A DNA stretch of 64,000 nucleotides. It comes from Pseudomonas frederiksbergensis. Its GTDB lineage: Bacteria > Pseudomonadota > Gammaproteobacteria > Pseudomonadales > Pseudomonadaceae. The translations under genes were made by a program, and so were the position numbers. Under the pieces are notes generated by a model. That model saw only the letters and a list, made by a program, of their open reading frames with translations. It did not search any database and had not been told where the DNA came from. Location of the stretch: the NCBI RefSeq assembly GCF_003732275.1, contig NZ_MOBM01000039.1, positions 861,013 to 925,012 on the forward strand, written 5' to 3'. Of the stretch, positions 37,014-47,129 are shown in pieces. How positions within the stretch are numbered: position 1 is the stretch's first letter; every line of letters starts with the position of its first letter.

Positions 37014-37790
37014 TTAACGGGTAATGCCGCGGGTCGAAGACTGGATGGAGTCACGGAATACCGCAACTTCCGGGAACTGAAGCGAGGGTTCGGCCAACTC
37101 GGCAAGCGCCTGTTCGACCGTCAGGCCCTGGCGGTAAACCACCTTGTAGGCACGACGTAGCGCGTGGATCGCATCTTCGCTGAAACCGCGACGGCGCAAG
37201 CCTTCGAAGTTCATGCTGCGGGCTTCGGCCGGGTTGCCGAATACCGTGACGTAGGCTGGAACGTCCTTGCCAATGGCAGTGCCCATGCCGGAAAAGCTGT
37301 GGGCACCAATGTGGCAATACTGGTGAACCAGGGTAAAACCGGACAGGATCGCCCAGTCTTCAACATGCACATGGCCCGCCAACGCGGTGTTGTTGACCAG
37401 AATGCAGTGGTTACCGATAACGCTGTCGTGACCGATGTGGGCATAGGCCATGATCAGGTTGTGATCACCCAGGGTCGTTTCCGAACGGTCCTGAATGGTC
37501 CCGCGGTGAATCGTCACGCCTTCGCGAATGACGTTATGGTCACCGATGACCAGACGGGTTTCTTCGCCCTTGTATTTCAAATCGGGCGTGTCCTCGCCTA
37601 CCGAAGAAAACTGGTAGATGCGGTTGTGCTTACCGATTCGGGTCGGGCCCTTGAGAATCACATGCGGCCCGATCACTGTCCCCTCGCCGATTTCCACACC
37701 TGCGCCGATGATCGACCAAGGGCCGACTTCGACGTCGTCGGCCAGGATGGCCGTCGGATCGATGATTGCGCGAGGGTCAATCAAACTCAT
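37014..37790 (-). CDS. lpxA: UDP-N-acetylglucosamine acyltransferase
   Basis: A 258-residue trimeric left-handed beta-helix enzyme that starts lipid A synthesis with a hydroxyacyl-ACP. Hexapeptide repeats fill residues 1-180 (for example VIGPHVILKGPTRIG), with the catalytic-histidine region MAYAHIGHDSVIG. ATG 37790 overlaps the fabZ stop by four bases. Confidence 0.95.
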   Translation of the reverse strand: MSLIDPRAIIDPTAILADDVEVGPWSIIGAGVEIGEGTVIGPHVILKGPTRIGKHNRIYQFSSVGEDTPDLKYKGEETRLVIGDHNVIREGVTIHRGTIQDRSETTLGDHNLIMAYAHIGHDSVIGNHCILVNNTALAGHVHVEDWAILSGFTLVHQYCHIGAHSFSGMGTAIGKDVPAYVTVFGNPAEARSMNFEGLRRRGFSEDAIHALRRAYKVVYRQGLTVEQALAELAEPSLQFPEVAVFRDSIQSSTRGITR

Positions 37791-38227
37791 AGTTTGCGTT
37801 CCGCGCAGATGATTTCAGCGGAGCAGACTGGCTTGCCGTCGACCGAAGCCTGGCATTCGAACTTCCAGATCTGACGCTTGCAACTGATGAACTTGGCTTC
37901 CAGGATCAGTTGATCACCCGGCAGCACGGGCTGGCGGAAACGCAGTTTGTCGGAGCCGACGAAGTAGTAAAGCGTGCCGTCTGCAGGTTTCACATCCAGC
38001 ATTTTGAAACCAAGGATCCCGGCAGCCTGAGCCATCGCTTCGATGATCAGTACGCCCGGCATGATTGGATGCGCAGGGAAGTGACCATTGAAGAACGGTT
38101 CGTTGATGCTGACATTCTTGTAGGCGCGAATGCGCTTGCCTTCCACATCCAGATCCACGACCCGGTCCACCAGCAGGAACGGGTAACGGTGAGGCAGGTA
38201 TTCGCGAATCTCGTTGATGTCCATCAT
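37787..38227 (-). CDS. fabZ: 3-hydroxyacyl-[acyl-carrier-protein] dehydratase FabZ
   Basis: A 146-residue hot-dog dehydratase of fatty acid elongation. Catalytic His49 is in FFNGHFPAHPIMPG and Glu63 in IIEAMAQAAG. The start MMDINEIREYLPHRYPF is that of Pseudomonas FabZ; no clear ribosome site is visible before it (a C-run lies there), and the frame stays open 20 more codons. FabZ and LpxA share the hydroxyacyl-ACP pool, so their pairing balances phospholipid and lipid A. Confidence 0.94.
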   Translation of the reverse strand: MMDINEIREYLPHRYPFLLVDRVVDLDVEGKRIRAYKNVSINEPFFNGHFPAHPIMPGVLIIEAMAQAAGILGFKMLDVKPADGTLYYFVGSDKLRFRQPVLPGDQLILEAKFISCKRQIWKFECQASVDGKPVCSAEIICAERKL

Positions 38228-38335
38228 TTCGGGGGGAAGCCTATGTAAAGATTGGGAGCGCGCGACTGACGCGCACTCCTCTAGCAAATCAAGGAGGCAG
38301 TCTAGCGGCTGTGCACACTTGATATGGAAATGGTA

Positions 38336-39391
38336 TCAGCCATCTGATGAAGCATTACCGTCAGGGGTCACGTCCCCTACACGCTTTTCCAGCTGTCGCA
38401 GACGTCGCGCGATGTCATCGAGCTGACGGATACGTGCCGCGCTTTTGCGCCATTCGGCTGCCGGTTGCATCGCCGTACCGGAAGAATAGGAACCTGGCTC
38501 GGTAATCGAGTGGGTCACCATGGTCATCCCGGTCAGGAAAACGTTGTCGCAAATCTCGATATGCCCCACCAGCCCTACGCCACCGGCGAGCATGCAATGC
38601 TTGCCGATTTTGGTGCTGCCGGAGATCCCCACACACGCGGCCATGGCGGTGTGGTCACCAACCTGAACGTTGTGAGCGATCTGAATCTGGTTGTCGAGCT
38701 TCACACCATTGCCGATAACGGTATCGGCCAGTGCGCCGCGATCGATAGCGGTATTTACGCCTATTTCCACGTCATCGCCGATCGAGACACCACCGATCTG
38801 CGCAATTTTCTGCCAGACACCTTTCTCGTTGGCAAAACCGAAGCCTTCACCGCCGAGCACGGCACCGGATTGAATCACCACCCGTTTGCCGATGCGCACG
38901 TCGTGATACAGCGTAACGCGCGGGGCCAGCCAACCGCCCTCGCCGATTTCGCTGCGCGCACCGATGAAGCAATGAGCCCCAACGGTCACACCGGCGCCAA
39001 TACGCGCGGCACTTTCGATCACCGCAAAAGCACCGATGCTCGCCGCCGGGTCGACCACTGCATCCGCTGCCACCACCGCTGTCGGATGAATACCGGCAGG
39101 CGCTTTGGGCTTTGGATCGAACAGGTGGGAAACGCGCGCGTAGGCCAGATACGGATCCGGTACCACCAGTGCATCACCGGCAAAACCTTCAGCGTCAGCG
39201 GCCTTCAGCAAAACAGCTGCGGCCTGACTGTCAGCCAGGTATTTACGGTATTGAGGATTTGCCAGAAAGCTCAACTGAGCTGGGCCAGCCTCTTGCAAAG
39301 TGGCTAGCCCAGTAATTTCCTTCTTCGGGTCGCCACGTAAGGTGGCGCCGAGGAACTCGGCCAACTGGCCGAGCTTTATAGTCGCTGTCAT
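38336..39391 (-). CDS. lpxD: UDP-3-O-(3-hydroxyacyl)glucosamine N-acyltransferase
   Basis: A 351-residue acyltransferase for the third step of lipid A synthesis. It has an N-terminal uridine-binding domain (about 1-100), a long hexapeptide beta-helix (110-290) with the catalytic-histidine region in NQIQIAHNVQVGDHTAMAA, and a C-terminal helix. It starts three bases after the skp stop. The 108-base gap to fabZ has no visible feature. Confidence 0.95.
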   Translation of the reverse strand: MTATIKLGQLAEFLGATLRGDPKKEITGLATLQEAGPAQLSFLANPQYRKYLADSQAAAVLLKAADAEGFAGDALVVPDPYLAYARVSHLFDPKPKAPAGIHPTAVVAADAVVDPAASIGAFAVIESAARIGAGVTVGAHCFIGARSEIGEGGWLAPRVTLYHDVRIGKRVVIQSGAVLGGEGFGFANEKGVWQKIAQIGGVSIGDDVEIGVNTAIDRGALADTVIGNGVKLDNQIQIAHNVQVGDHTAMAACVGISGSTKIGKHCMLAGGVGLVGHIEICDNVFLTGMTMVTHSITEPGSYSSGTAMQPAAEWRKSAARIRQLDDIARRLRQLEKRVGDVTPDGNASSDG

Positions 39392-39394
39392 GGG

Positions 39395-39898
39395 TTACTT
39401 CAGCTGATTCATGCGCTCGATAACCTGGCGAGTGATGTCGTACTGAGGCTTGACATCAATCACTGCGCCACGCTCGAAGACCAGGTCAAAAGCACCTTTC
39501 TTGATGACTTCTTCCACAGCGCTGTCCAGTTTCGGCTTGAGCTGTTTCAGCATTTCACGGTCGGCAACGGCCTTGGCTTCGTTCAGTTCCTTGGACTGGA
39601 ACTGGAAATCACGGGCCTTTTGCTTGAACTCGAGCTCCAGACGTTCACGCTCGCCTTGCTGCATTTTGTCGCCGCCGGCCATCAGACGGTCCTGGATACC
39701 CTTGGCGCTGCTTTCCAGGCTCTTGAGCTTGGTCAGTTGCGGGCCGAACTTCTTCTCGGCATCCACGGCGTATTTTTTCGCCGCGTCGGATTCCAGCAGT
39801 GCCATCTGATAGTTCAGAACGGCGATTTTCATGTCGGCAAAAGCCGGACCTGCTACCAGTACGGTCGCCAGGAGAACCAATTGAGTCAACTTACGCAC
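39395..39898 (-). CDS. skp: Periplasmic chaperone Skp (OmpH)
   Basis: A 167-residue chaperone for outer-membrane proteins. A signal peptide (MRKLTQLVLLATVLVAGPAFA) is followed by the mature DMKIAVLNYQMALLES and a long charged coiled coil (about 45-120) that forms the arms of the trimer. It stands between bamA and lpxD, matching its work with BamA. Confidence 0.93.
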   Translation of the reverse strand: MRKLTQLVLLATVLVAGPAFADMKIAVLNYQMALLESDAAKKYAVDAEKKFGPQLTKLKSLESSAKGIQDRLMAGGDKMQQGERERLELEFKQKARDFQFQSKELNEAKAVADREMLKQLKPKLDSAVEEVIKKGAFDLVFERGAVIDVKPQYDITRQVIERMNQLK

Positions 39899-39943
39899 GA
39901 TGCACTCCTACAAAATCCATTGTCGTTATCTTGGGTCAGACGC

Positions 39944-42334
39944 TTAGAACGTCTGGCCGAGGGAGAATTGGAACACTTGAGTCTCAGCGTCATCCGGTTT
40001 CTTGACCGGCATTGCCAGTGCGAAGCTCAAAGGACCGAGTGCGGTGACCCAGGTCACGCCTATACCCACGGAACTTGCCAGGTTGTTCAGGCTGATGTCA
40101 TTGCACTCTGTTTGAGAGGTTGAACCGACGTTTGCGTTCGTCGTTTTTTCGCACTTGGAGTCGAATACGTTACCCACATCCCAGAATACCGAAGTACGCA
40201 GGGAACGCTGATCCTTGACAAATGGCAGCGGGAACAGCACCTCGACACCACCCTGGATAAGCACGTTACCACCGAATGGCAGCGGATCCTGGTCTGGGTC
40301 GCGGAGGGTACCGGCGTTACCCGTTGCATCCGCGCCGAGGCTAGGGGTACTGCGAGGACCAAGGGTGCTGTCCTTGAAACCACGCACCGAGTTGAAACCA
40401 CCAGCATAGTAGTTTTCATAGAACGGCAAGCCATCGGTCGAACCGTAACCATCGCCATAGCCCAGCTCTGTGTGCAGGCGCATGGTGTAGTTTTCGGTCA
40501 ATGGCTGGAACAACTGGCCACGGTAATCAAGTTTGAAGAACGACAGGTCACTACCCGGGGTGGTGGTTTCCAGAGTCAGGCTCTGGGAATGGCCACGGGT
40601 CGCCAAGACACCTTTGTTCAGCGTGGACTCGGACCAACCGGCCGAAGCCTTGAAGTTCAGGTAGTTGTCGCCCTCGCGTTCAACGAAGTCGAAAATCTCG
40701 TCAACGGTGTACCGACCTGTCTTGATCTTGTCCTGTTGCGCGGTCAGCCCGAAGGTCAGACGCGAAGTCTCGCTGATCGGGTAGCCGACGCTCACGCCCG
40801 CACCCAGGCTGTCTACGGCATAGCTGGCCACGTCGACGTCGAGCTCGTCATAGTCGGTGGTGCGGTAGAACGCGTTGTAGCCCAGGCTCACACCGTCAGC
40901 AGTCCAGTAGGGGTCGACATAACCGAAGTTATAGCGGCTCTGGTATTCACTGCGAGTCAAACCAATGCTGACCTTGTTACCAGTACCCAGAAAGTTGTTC
41001 TGGGTGATCGAACCACCGAGGATCAGACCGGCACTCTGGGCGAAACCGACGCTGGCGGTAATCGAACCGGAGGCCTGCTCTTCAACGCTGTAATTCACGT
41101 CAACCTGGTCATCGACACCGGGTACAGCCGGCGTCTCGACGTTGACTTCCTTGAAGAAGCCCAGACGTTCCAGGCGCGTCTTGGATTGATCGATCAGGTA
41201 AGTCGAAGCCCAGCCGCCTTCCATCTGACGCATTTCACGGCGCAGCACTTCGTCTTCGGACTTGGTGTTGCCACGGAAGTTGATGCGGTTCACGTAAGCA
41301 CGCTTGCCCGGATCGACGGCGAAGGTGATGTCGACGGTGTGGTCGTCATCGTGAGGCTGAGGCACGCCGTTGACGTTGGCGAAGGTGTAACCCTCGTTAC
41401 CCAGGCGACGGGTGATCAGTTCGGACGTGGTGGTCATCAGCTTGCGCGAGAACACCTGGCCTTTCTGAACCAGGAGCAGGGACTTGACCTGGTCTTCAGG
41501 CACTTTCAGGTCGCCGCTGAGCTTGACGTCACGAACGGTGTACTTCTCGCCTTCGTTGACATTGACGGTGATATAGACGTGTTTCTTGTCCGGGGTGATG
41601 GACACCTGGGTCGAAGCGATATCCATGTTGATATAGCCGCGATCCAGATAGTAGGAACGCAGACGCTCCAGGTCACCGGAGAGCTTTTCACGAGCGTACT
41701 TGTCATCGTTCTTGAAGAACGACAGCCAGTTGCTGGTCTTGAGTTCGAACAGGTCGATCAGGTCTTCATCAGGAAAAACCGTGTTACCCACCACGTTGAT
41801 GTGCTGGATAGCTGCAACGGTGCCTTCGTTGATGTTGACCTTCAGGCCCACGCGGTTACGCGGCTGTGGCACCACTTCGGTATCGACGGTGGCCGAGTAA
41901 CGGCCCTGAGCGACGTATTGACGCTGCAGCTCGTTACGCACACCTTCAAGGGTGGCGCGCTGGAAGATCTCGCCTTCGGCCAGACCGGATTGTTTGAGGC
42001 CCTTCATCAGGTCTTCAGTGGAGATCGCCTTGTTGCCTTCGATCTCGATACTGGCGACCGACGGACGCTCGACTACAGTGATGACGAGGACGTTGCCATC
42101 GCGACCCAGTTGGATATCTTGAAAGAACCCGGTTTTGAACAACGCACGAGTGGATTCCACCAGGCGACGATCATCCGCCTGTTCGCCGACGTTCAACGGC
42201 AAGGCACCAAAGACGCTACCCGCGGAGACCCGCTGGAGGCCATTGACGCGAATATCAGAGATAGTGAAGGACTCGGCGTGAACTTCGGCGATCATCAATA
42301 CGGTGAGAACCGCAGTTAGCAGCAGACGTTTCAT
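39944..42334 (-). CDS. bamA: Outer-membrane protein assembly factor BamA
   Basis: A 796-residue Omp85 protein: signal peptide (MKRLLLTAVLTVLMIAEVHA), five periplasmic POTRA domains (to about residue 420) and a C-terminal 16-strand barrel ending in QFSLGQTF with the terminal phenylalanine required for assembly. The lid-loop motif region VRGFKDSTLGPRS (the conserved VRGF) is present. ATG 42334 has AAAGGA upstream. Confidence 0.97.
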   Translation of the reverse strand: MKRLLLTAVLTVLMIAEVHAESFTISDIRVNGLQRVSAGSVFGALPLNVGEQADDRRLVESTRALFKTGFFQDIQLGRDGNVLVITVVERPSVASIEIEGNKAISTEDLMKGLKQSGLAEGEIFQRATLEGVRNELQRQYVAQGRYSATVDTEVVPQPRNRVGLKVNINEGTVAAIQHINVVGNTVFPDEDLIDLFELKTSNWLSFFKNDDKYAREKLSGDLERLRSYYLDRGYINMDIASTQVSITPDKKHVYITVNVNEGEKYTVRDVKLSGDLKVPEDQVKSLLLVQKGQVFSRKLMTTTSELITRRLGNEGYTFANVNGVPQPHDDDHTVDITFAVDPGKRAYVNRINFRGNTKSEDEVLRREMRQMEGGWASTYLIDQSKTRLERLGFFKEVNVETPAVPGVDDQVDVNYSVEEQASGSITASVGFAQSAGLILGGSITQNNFLGTGNKVSIGLTRSEYQSRYNFGYVDPYWTADGVSLGYNAFYRTTDYDELDVDVASYAVDSLGAGVSVGYPISETSRLTFGLTAQQDKIKTGRYTVDEIFDFVEREGDNYLNFKASAGWSESTLNKGVLATRGHSQSLTLETTTPGSDLSFFKLDYRGQLFQPLTENYTMRLHTELGYGDGYGSTDGLPFYENYYAGGFNSVRGFKDSTLGPRSTPSLGADATGNAGTLRDPDQDPLPFGGNVLIQGGVEVLFPLPFVKDQRSLRTSVFWDVGNVFDSKCEKTTNANVGSTSQTECNDISLNNLASSVGIGVTWVTALGPLSFALAMPVKKPDDAETQVFQFSLGQTF

Positions 42335-42406
42335 GAAGTCCTTTCTTATTCCAACTGGCAATAAAAACTGCCGCAAAATGCGGCAGATTCGCAATTCAGC
42401 GAAGCG

Positions 42407-43759
42407 TTACAGTCGACCCAGATCATTGACCAGAGCAAGTAACATCACCCCGACCACCAAACTGATACCGATCTGTATCCCCCAACCTTGCACCCGATCC
42501 GACAAGGGACGACCACGCGCCCACTCGATCAGATAAAACAACAAATGTCCCCCATCCAGTACAGGAATGGGCAACAAATTCAGAACCCCCAAGCTAATAC
42601 TCAGATAAGCAAGGAAATTCAGGAAATCAGCGACGCCCGACTGGGCAGAAGCGCCCGCCACTTTAGCAATGGTTATCGGTCCACTCAAGTTTTTTACCGA
42701 GAGCTCACCGAACAACATTTTCTTGAGCGAATCGAGGGTCAGTACGCTCATGGTCCAGGTGCGTCGGGCACCCTCGCCAATCGCAGCCACCGGACCGTAA
42801 CTGACTTCGCGAATCATCTCTGGTGGCCAATCGACCGCTTTCACCCCGGCCCCCAGGTAACCACTGGGTGACTTGCTCTCGCCGCGAGCGGCCAACGTCA
42901 CAGGGACGTCGATTTGAGCACCATCGCGCTCGACGCGCAGCATGATTTTGGTATCCGGATGCATACGGACGATGTCGACTACCTGTTGCCAGTCGTCCAA
43001 CGCCTTGCCATCAAGGGCCAACAAGCGGTCACCGGCCTTCAGGCCCGCAGCCTTCGCCGGCCCTTTCGGATCAAACTCGGCCAGCACTGGTGGCAACGCC
43101 GGACGCCAAGGGCGAATACCCAGCGAGCGAATCGGATCTGGCTCATCAGCCCCCTTGAGCCACTTGTCCAATACCAGCTCACGGGGCGAGTCCACCGTGG
43201 CGCCCTGTTCGCGGACCAGCAATTGAAGGGAACCGCTCTCACCCAGGCGACGGATCAGCTGCAGGTTCACCGCGGCCCAGCCGGAGGTTGGCTCACCATC
43301 GATGGCCATAATTTCCTGGCCCGGGCTCAAACCTGCCTTGGAGGCAATACTGCCGGACTCGACCGCGCCGATAACCGGTCGCACCTGCTCGCTGCCCAGC
43401 ATTGCCAATGCCCAGAAAAACACCATTGCCAATAGAAAGTTGGCGATCGGGCCGGCCGCGACGATGGCGATACGCTGACGGACAGATTTGCGATTGAAGG
43501 ATTGATCGACCTGATCGGCCGGAACCTCGCCTTCGCGCTCGTCGAGCATTTTCACGTAGCCACCCAACGGGATGGCGGCGATCACGAATTCAGTGCCTTT
43601 GCTGTCGTGCCAGCGCAGCAGCGGCATGCCGAAGCCCACGGAGAAACGCAGCACTTTGACCCCACAGCGACGCGCGACCCAGAAATGGCCGAATTCGTGG
43701 AAGGTAACCAGCACACCCAGCGCAACCAGGGTGCCGACAATCATATAGAGCGCGCTCAT
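42407..43759 (-). CDS. rseP: Site-2 protease RseP (MucP)
   Basis: A 450-residue intramembrane zinc metalloprotease that cuts the anti-sigma factor MucA/RseA, releasing AlgU. HEFGH is at residues 21-25; the third ligand is in NLLPIPVLDGGH near residue 400; two PDZ domains lie between about 115 and 305. ATG 43759 has CGGAGA at six bases. It stands in the usual dxr-rseP-bamA order. Confidence 0.95.
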   Translation of the reverse strand: MSALYMIVGTLVALGVLVTFHEFGHFWVARRCGVKVLRFSVGFGMPLLRWHDSKGTEFVIAAIPLGGYVKMLDEREGEVPADQVDQSFNRKSVRQRIAIVAAGPIANFLLAMVFFWALAMLGSEQVRPVIGAVESGSIASKAGLSPGQEIMAIDGEPTSGWAAVNLQLIRRLGESGSLQLLVREQGATVDSPRELVLDKWLKGADEPDPIRSLGIRPWRPALPPVLAEFDPKGPAKAAGLKAGDRLLALDGKALDDWQQVVDIVRMHPDTKIMLRVERDGAQIDVPVTLAARGESKSPSGYLGAGVKAVDWPPEMIREVSYGPVAAIGEGARRTWTMSVLTLDSLKKMLFGELSVKNLSGPITIAKVAGASAQSGVADFLNFLAYLSISLGVLNLLPIPVLDGGHLLFYLIEWARGRPLSDRVQGWGIQIGISLVVGVMLLALVNDLGRL

Positions 43760-43809
43760 GTATTTTCTCCGCAACTATCAGTGCTGCATGGGGCAACGTA
43801 TTGCAGCAC

Positions 43810-45000
43810 TTATCGCCCGTGACGGCTCAACCATTGCCCGGCCAGTACCCGTGCTTTCGCATCAGCCGTAAACACTGCCTCGAGATCATCTACCGCAACC
43901 ACAGGCTCGAGGTTCAACACTTCCTCGATAATACTCGCGATTTCCAGGTAGCGAACCCGTCCGTCGAGAAAGGCCGCCACAGCCACTTCATTCGCGGCAT
44001 TGAGCATGGCCGGCGCGCTGTTGCCAGCCTCGGCGGCTTGTCGTGCAAGTCGCAGGCAAGGGAAACGCTCTTCATCGGGCGCCTGGAAATCCAGGCGAGC
44101 GATGGCAAACAGGTCCAGCGGCGCAACACCCGAATCGATTCGCTCTGGCCAGGCCAGGGCGTTGGCAATCGGCGTACGCATGTCCGGATTGCCCAACTGC
44201 GCCAATACCGAACCATCGATGTAGTCGACCAGCGAATGAATCACGCTCTGCGGGTGAATCACCACTTCGACCTGGGAAGGCGTGGCGTCGAACAGCCAGC
44301 AGGCCTCGATCAGCTCGAGCCCTTTGTTCATCATGCTGGCCGAATCCACCGAAATCTTGCGCCCCATGGACCAATTCGGGTGCGCACACGCTTGCTCGGG
44401 GGAAACATGCGCCAGTTCAGCCAGGGGTGTCTGCCGGAACGGGCCGCCAGAGGCTGTGAGCAAAATCCGACGTACACCGACCGCGCCAAGCCCACGTGCG
44501 AAATCCTGCGGCATGCACTGGAAAATCGCATTGTGTTCGCTGTCGATCGGCAGTAGCACTGAACCGCTTTTGCGCACAGCCTGCATAAACAGCGCACCGG
44601 ACATCACCAGTGCTTCTTTATTGGCCAGAAGAATCTTCTTGCCGGCCTCGACCGCCGCCAGGGTCGGACGCAAGCCCGCCGCACCGACAATGGCCGCCAT
44701 CACCGCATCGACTTCCGGATCGGAGGCGACCTGACACAGGCCCTCCTCCCCCACCAGAACGCGGGTCGACAGACCGGCCGCGCGCAACTCGTCCTGCAAC
44801 CCCGGGGCAGCGCCAGCTTCCGGCACGACGGCGAAGCGCGGCGAATGACGCACACACAATGCCAGCAACTCACTCAAGCGAGTGAAACCGCTCAAGGCGA
44901 AAACCTGATAACGCTCGGGATGACGGGCAATGACGTCAAGGGTACTCAGACCAATCGAACCGGTCGCTCCCAGCACGGTAATCTGTTGTGGGCGGCTCAC
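43810..45000 (-). CDS. dxr: 1-deoxy-D-xylulose 5-phosphate reductoisomerase
   Basis: A 396-residue NADPH enzyme that makes MEP, the first committed step of the isoprenoid pathway; the target of fosmidomycin. GATGSIG (11-17) is the nucleotide-binding loop; ASGGPFR and NKGLELIEA are conserved catalytic regions. GTG 45000 was chosen because it overlaps the cdsA stop as GTGA; the upstream in-frame start at 45015 lies inside cdsA. Confidence 0.94.
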   Translation of the reverse strand: MSRPQQITVLGATGSIGLSTLDVIARHPERYQVFALSGFTRLSELLALCVRHSPRFAVVPEAGAAPGLQDELRAAGLSTRVLVGEEGLCQVASDPEVDAVMAAIVGAAGLRPTLAAVEAGKKILLANKEALVMSGALFMQAVRKSGSVLLPIDSEHNAIFQCMPQDFARGLGAVGVRRILLTASGGPFRQTPLAELAHVSPEQACAHPNWSMGRKISVDSASMMNKGLELIEACWLFDATPSQVEVVIHPQSVIHSLVDYIDGSVLAQLGNPDMRTPIANALAWPERIDSGVAPLDLFAIARLDFQAPDEERFPCLRLARQAAEAGNSAPAMLNAANEVAVAAFLDGRVRYLEIASIIEEVLNLEPVVAVDDLEAVFTADAKARVLAGQWLSRHGR

Positions 45001-45803
45001 GGCGCAGCCATCCACAGCAGCACGGCGAATACCGGAATCGCCGCCGTCAGGCTATCGATGCGATCCAGCACGCCGCCGTGACCGGGCAGCAGATTACTGC
45101 TGTCCTTGATCCCCGACTGGCGCTTGAACATGCTTTCGGTGAGGTCGCCGACCACTGAAATGAATACGATTATTGCGGCACCGAACAGCCCCATCAGCAT
45201 CTGAACGAAACTCCAGTCCCGCACAAAACCGACGATGGCTGTAATCACCAGACTCATCAGCAAGCCGCCGTACACGCCTTCCCAGCTCTTGCCAGGACTG
45301 ACCTGTGGCGCCAGCTTGCGCTTGCCGAAGGCCCGACCGGAAAAGTACGCACCGATATCGGCCCCCCAGACCAGCACCATCACCGCCATGATCAGCCAAT
45401 TGCCCAAGGGCTCCTGCTTGATCAACACCAGGCCTTGCCAGGCCGGTAACAGAATCAACAAACCGATCACCAGTTTGCAGGCTGCACTGGCCCAGTGTTC
45501 GCTGGACTGTGGAAAGGTCAATACCAGATAGGTAGCCACGCCCCACCAGATCACTGAGGCACCCAACACCCAAGGCGCGAGCCCCGGCACGATATGCATG
45601 ACAAACAGCACCAACGCGACCACAGCCGCATAGGCAACGCGAATCGATTGAGCAGCGAAACCTGCCAGACGCGCCCACTCCCACGCTCCGAGCGTCACCA
45701 CCAACCCGATGAACAGCGCAAAACCGGACCCTTCGAGCAGGAAAAACCCGCACAGGGCAATCGGCAGCAGAATCAGCGCCGTGATGATTCGTTGTTTAAG
45801 CAT
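44997..45803 (-). CDS. cdsA: Phosphatidate cytidylyltransferase
   Basis: A 268-residue polytopic membrane enzyme that makes CDP-diacylglycerol for phospholipid synthesis. About seven to eight hydrophobic segments are seen; the C-terminal signature region with SVVGDLTESMFKRQSGIKDSSNLLPGHGG contains the catalytic acids. It overlaps uppS (TAATG) and dxr (GTGA), indicating tight coupling. Confidence 0.95.
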   Translation of the reverse strand: MLKQRIITALILLPIALCGFFLLEGSGFALFIGLVVTLGAWEWARLAGFAAQSIRVAYAAVVALVLFVMHIVPGLAPWVLGASVIWWGVATYLVLTFPQSSEHWASAACKLVIGLLILLPAWQGLVLIKQEPLGNWLIMAVMVLVWGADIGAYFSGRAFGKRKLAPQVSPGKSWEGVYGGLLMSLVITAIVGFVRDWSFVQMLMGLFGAAIIVFISVVGDLTESMFKRQSGIKDSSNLLPGHGGVLDRIDSLTAAIPVFAVLLWMAAP

Positions 45804-46558
45804 TAAACCCGGGCTCCAGCCTCGACCTGCTCGCTCGTTTTACCGAAGCGACGCTGGCGAGAAGCGAAATCGGCCAGCGCTTTGCGCATGGCGTCGTGTT
45901 TGAAGTCCGGCCAGAACAGGTCGGAGAAGTACAGCTCGGCGTAAGCCAGCTGCCACAGCAGGAAGTTGCTGATGCGATGCTCGCCACCGGTACGGATGCA
46001 CAAGTCCGGCAACGGCAGATCACCGGTGGCCAGACACGTTTGCAACAGCTCGGGAGTAATGTCTTCCGGACGCAGATGCCCGGCCTGAACTTCCCGTGCC
46101 AGACGCTGCGCGGCTTGCGCAATGTCCCATTGACCGCCGTAGTTGGCGGCGATCTGCAGGACAAAGCGGTTGGCACCGACAGTCATCGCCTCGGCTTCGC
46201 GCATGGCGGCCTGAAGCTCCGGGTGAAAACGCGAACGATCGCCAATAATGCGCAAACTGATGTTGTTGTCGTTGAGGCGCTTGGCCTCGCGACGCAACGC
46301 CCTGAAGAACAAATCCATCAAGGCACTGACCTCATCGGCCGGGCGCTGCCAGTTCTCGCTGGAGAAGGCGAACAAGGTCAGTACTTCGACCTTGGCCTCG
46401 GCACACACCTCGATTACTGCACGAACCGCATCCACACCCGCTTTATGCCCGGCGACACCCGGCATAAAGCGTTTTTTCGCCCAGCGATTATTCCCATCCA
46501 TGATGATCGCGACATGGCGCGGCACCGCGGGCGGTGCAGTCTGCTTTGTCTTATCCAT
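45803..46558 (-). CDS. uppS: Undecaprenyl diphosphate synthase (di-trans,poly-cis)
   Basis: A 251-residue cis-prenyltransferase that makes the C55 carrier lipid for cell wall and LPS. The catalytic Asp21 lies in IIMDGNNRWAKKR; the C-terminal signature DLCIRTGGEHRISNFLLWQ and DLFWPDF are present. It consumes products of the MEP pathway, whose genes dxr, ispD and ispF are in this window. Confidence 0.96.
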   Translation of the reverse strand: MDKTKQTAPPAVPRHVAIIMDGNNRWAKKRFMPGVAGHKAGVDAVRAVIEVCAEAKVEVLTLFAFSSENWQRPADEVSALMDLFFRALRREAKRLNDNNISLRIIGDRSRFHPELQAAMREAEAMTVGANRFVLQIAANYGGQWDIAQAAQRLAREVQAGHLRPEDITPELLQTCLATGDLPLPDLCIRTGGEHRISNFLLWQLAYAELYFSDLFWPDFKHDAMRKALADFASRQRRFGKTSEQVEAGARV

Positions 46559-46571
46559 TAAAACGTGACCC

Positions 46572-47129
46572 TTATACGGCCATCAGGTCTTTTTCTTTCT
46601 GCGCCAAATTCGCGTCGATTTCAGCCACGTACTTTTTGGTCAGATCATCAATTTCGCCAGTAGCGCGACGTTCTTCGTCTTCGCTGATTTCCTTTTCCTT
46701 GACCAGATCCTTGAGCTGGCTGTTCGCGTCACGACGGATGTTGCGCACCGCAACACGGGCATCTTCAGCGACATCACGAGCCTGCTTGGTGAAACCCTTG
46801 CGGGTTTCTTCGGTCAGGGCCGGCATGGAGATCAGCAGCAATTCACCGAGGTTGGTCGGGTTGAGGTTCAGACCCGCGCTACCGATGGCTTTGTCGACGG
46901 CACCCAGCATGTTGCGCTCAAAGGCAACCACTTGCAGGGTACGGGCGTCTTTAACGGTGATATTCGCCACTTGCTTGATCGGCGTGTCGGAACCGTAATA
47001 CGGCACCATCACGCCTTCAAGAATGCTTGGGTGCGCCTGGCCCGTACGAATACGACCGAAGTTGTGCGCCAGCGACTCGACGGATTTTTTCATGCGCTCT
47101 TGAGCGTCTTTTTTGATTTCGTTGATCAT
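46572..47129 (-). CDS. frr: Ribosome recycling factor
   Basis: A 185-residue RRF that splits post-termination ribosomes with EF-G. The tRNA-shaped fold is indicated by the two helical halves (MINEIKKDAQERMKKSVESL at the start; KDLVKEKEISEDEERRATGEI near the end) around the beta domain. Its ATG overlaps the pyrH stop by four bases. Confidence 0.96.
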   Translation of the reverse strand: MINEIKKDAQERMKKSVESLAHNFGRIRTGQAHPSILEGVMVPYYGSDTPIKQVANITVKDARTLQVVAFERNMLGAVDKAIGSAGLNLNPTNLGELLLISMPALTEETRKGFTKQARDVAEDARVAVRNIRRDANSQLKDLVKEKEISEDEERRATGEIDDLTKKYVAEIDANLAQKEKDLMAV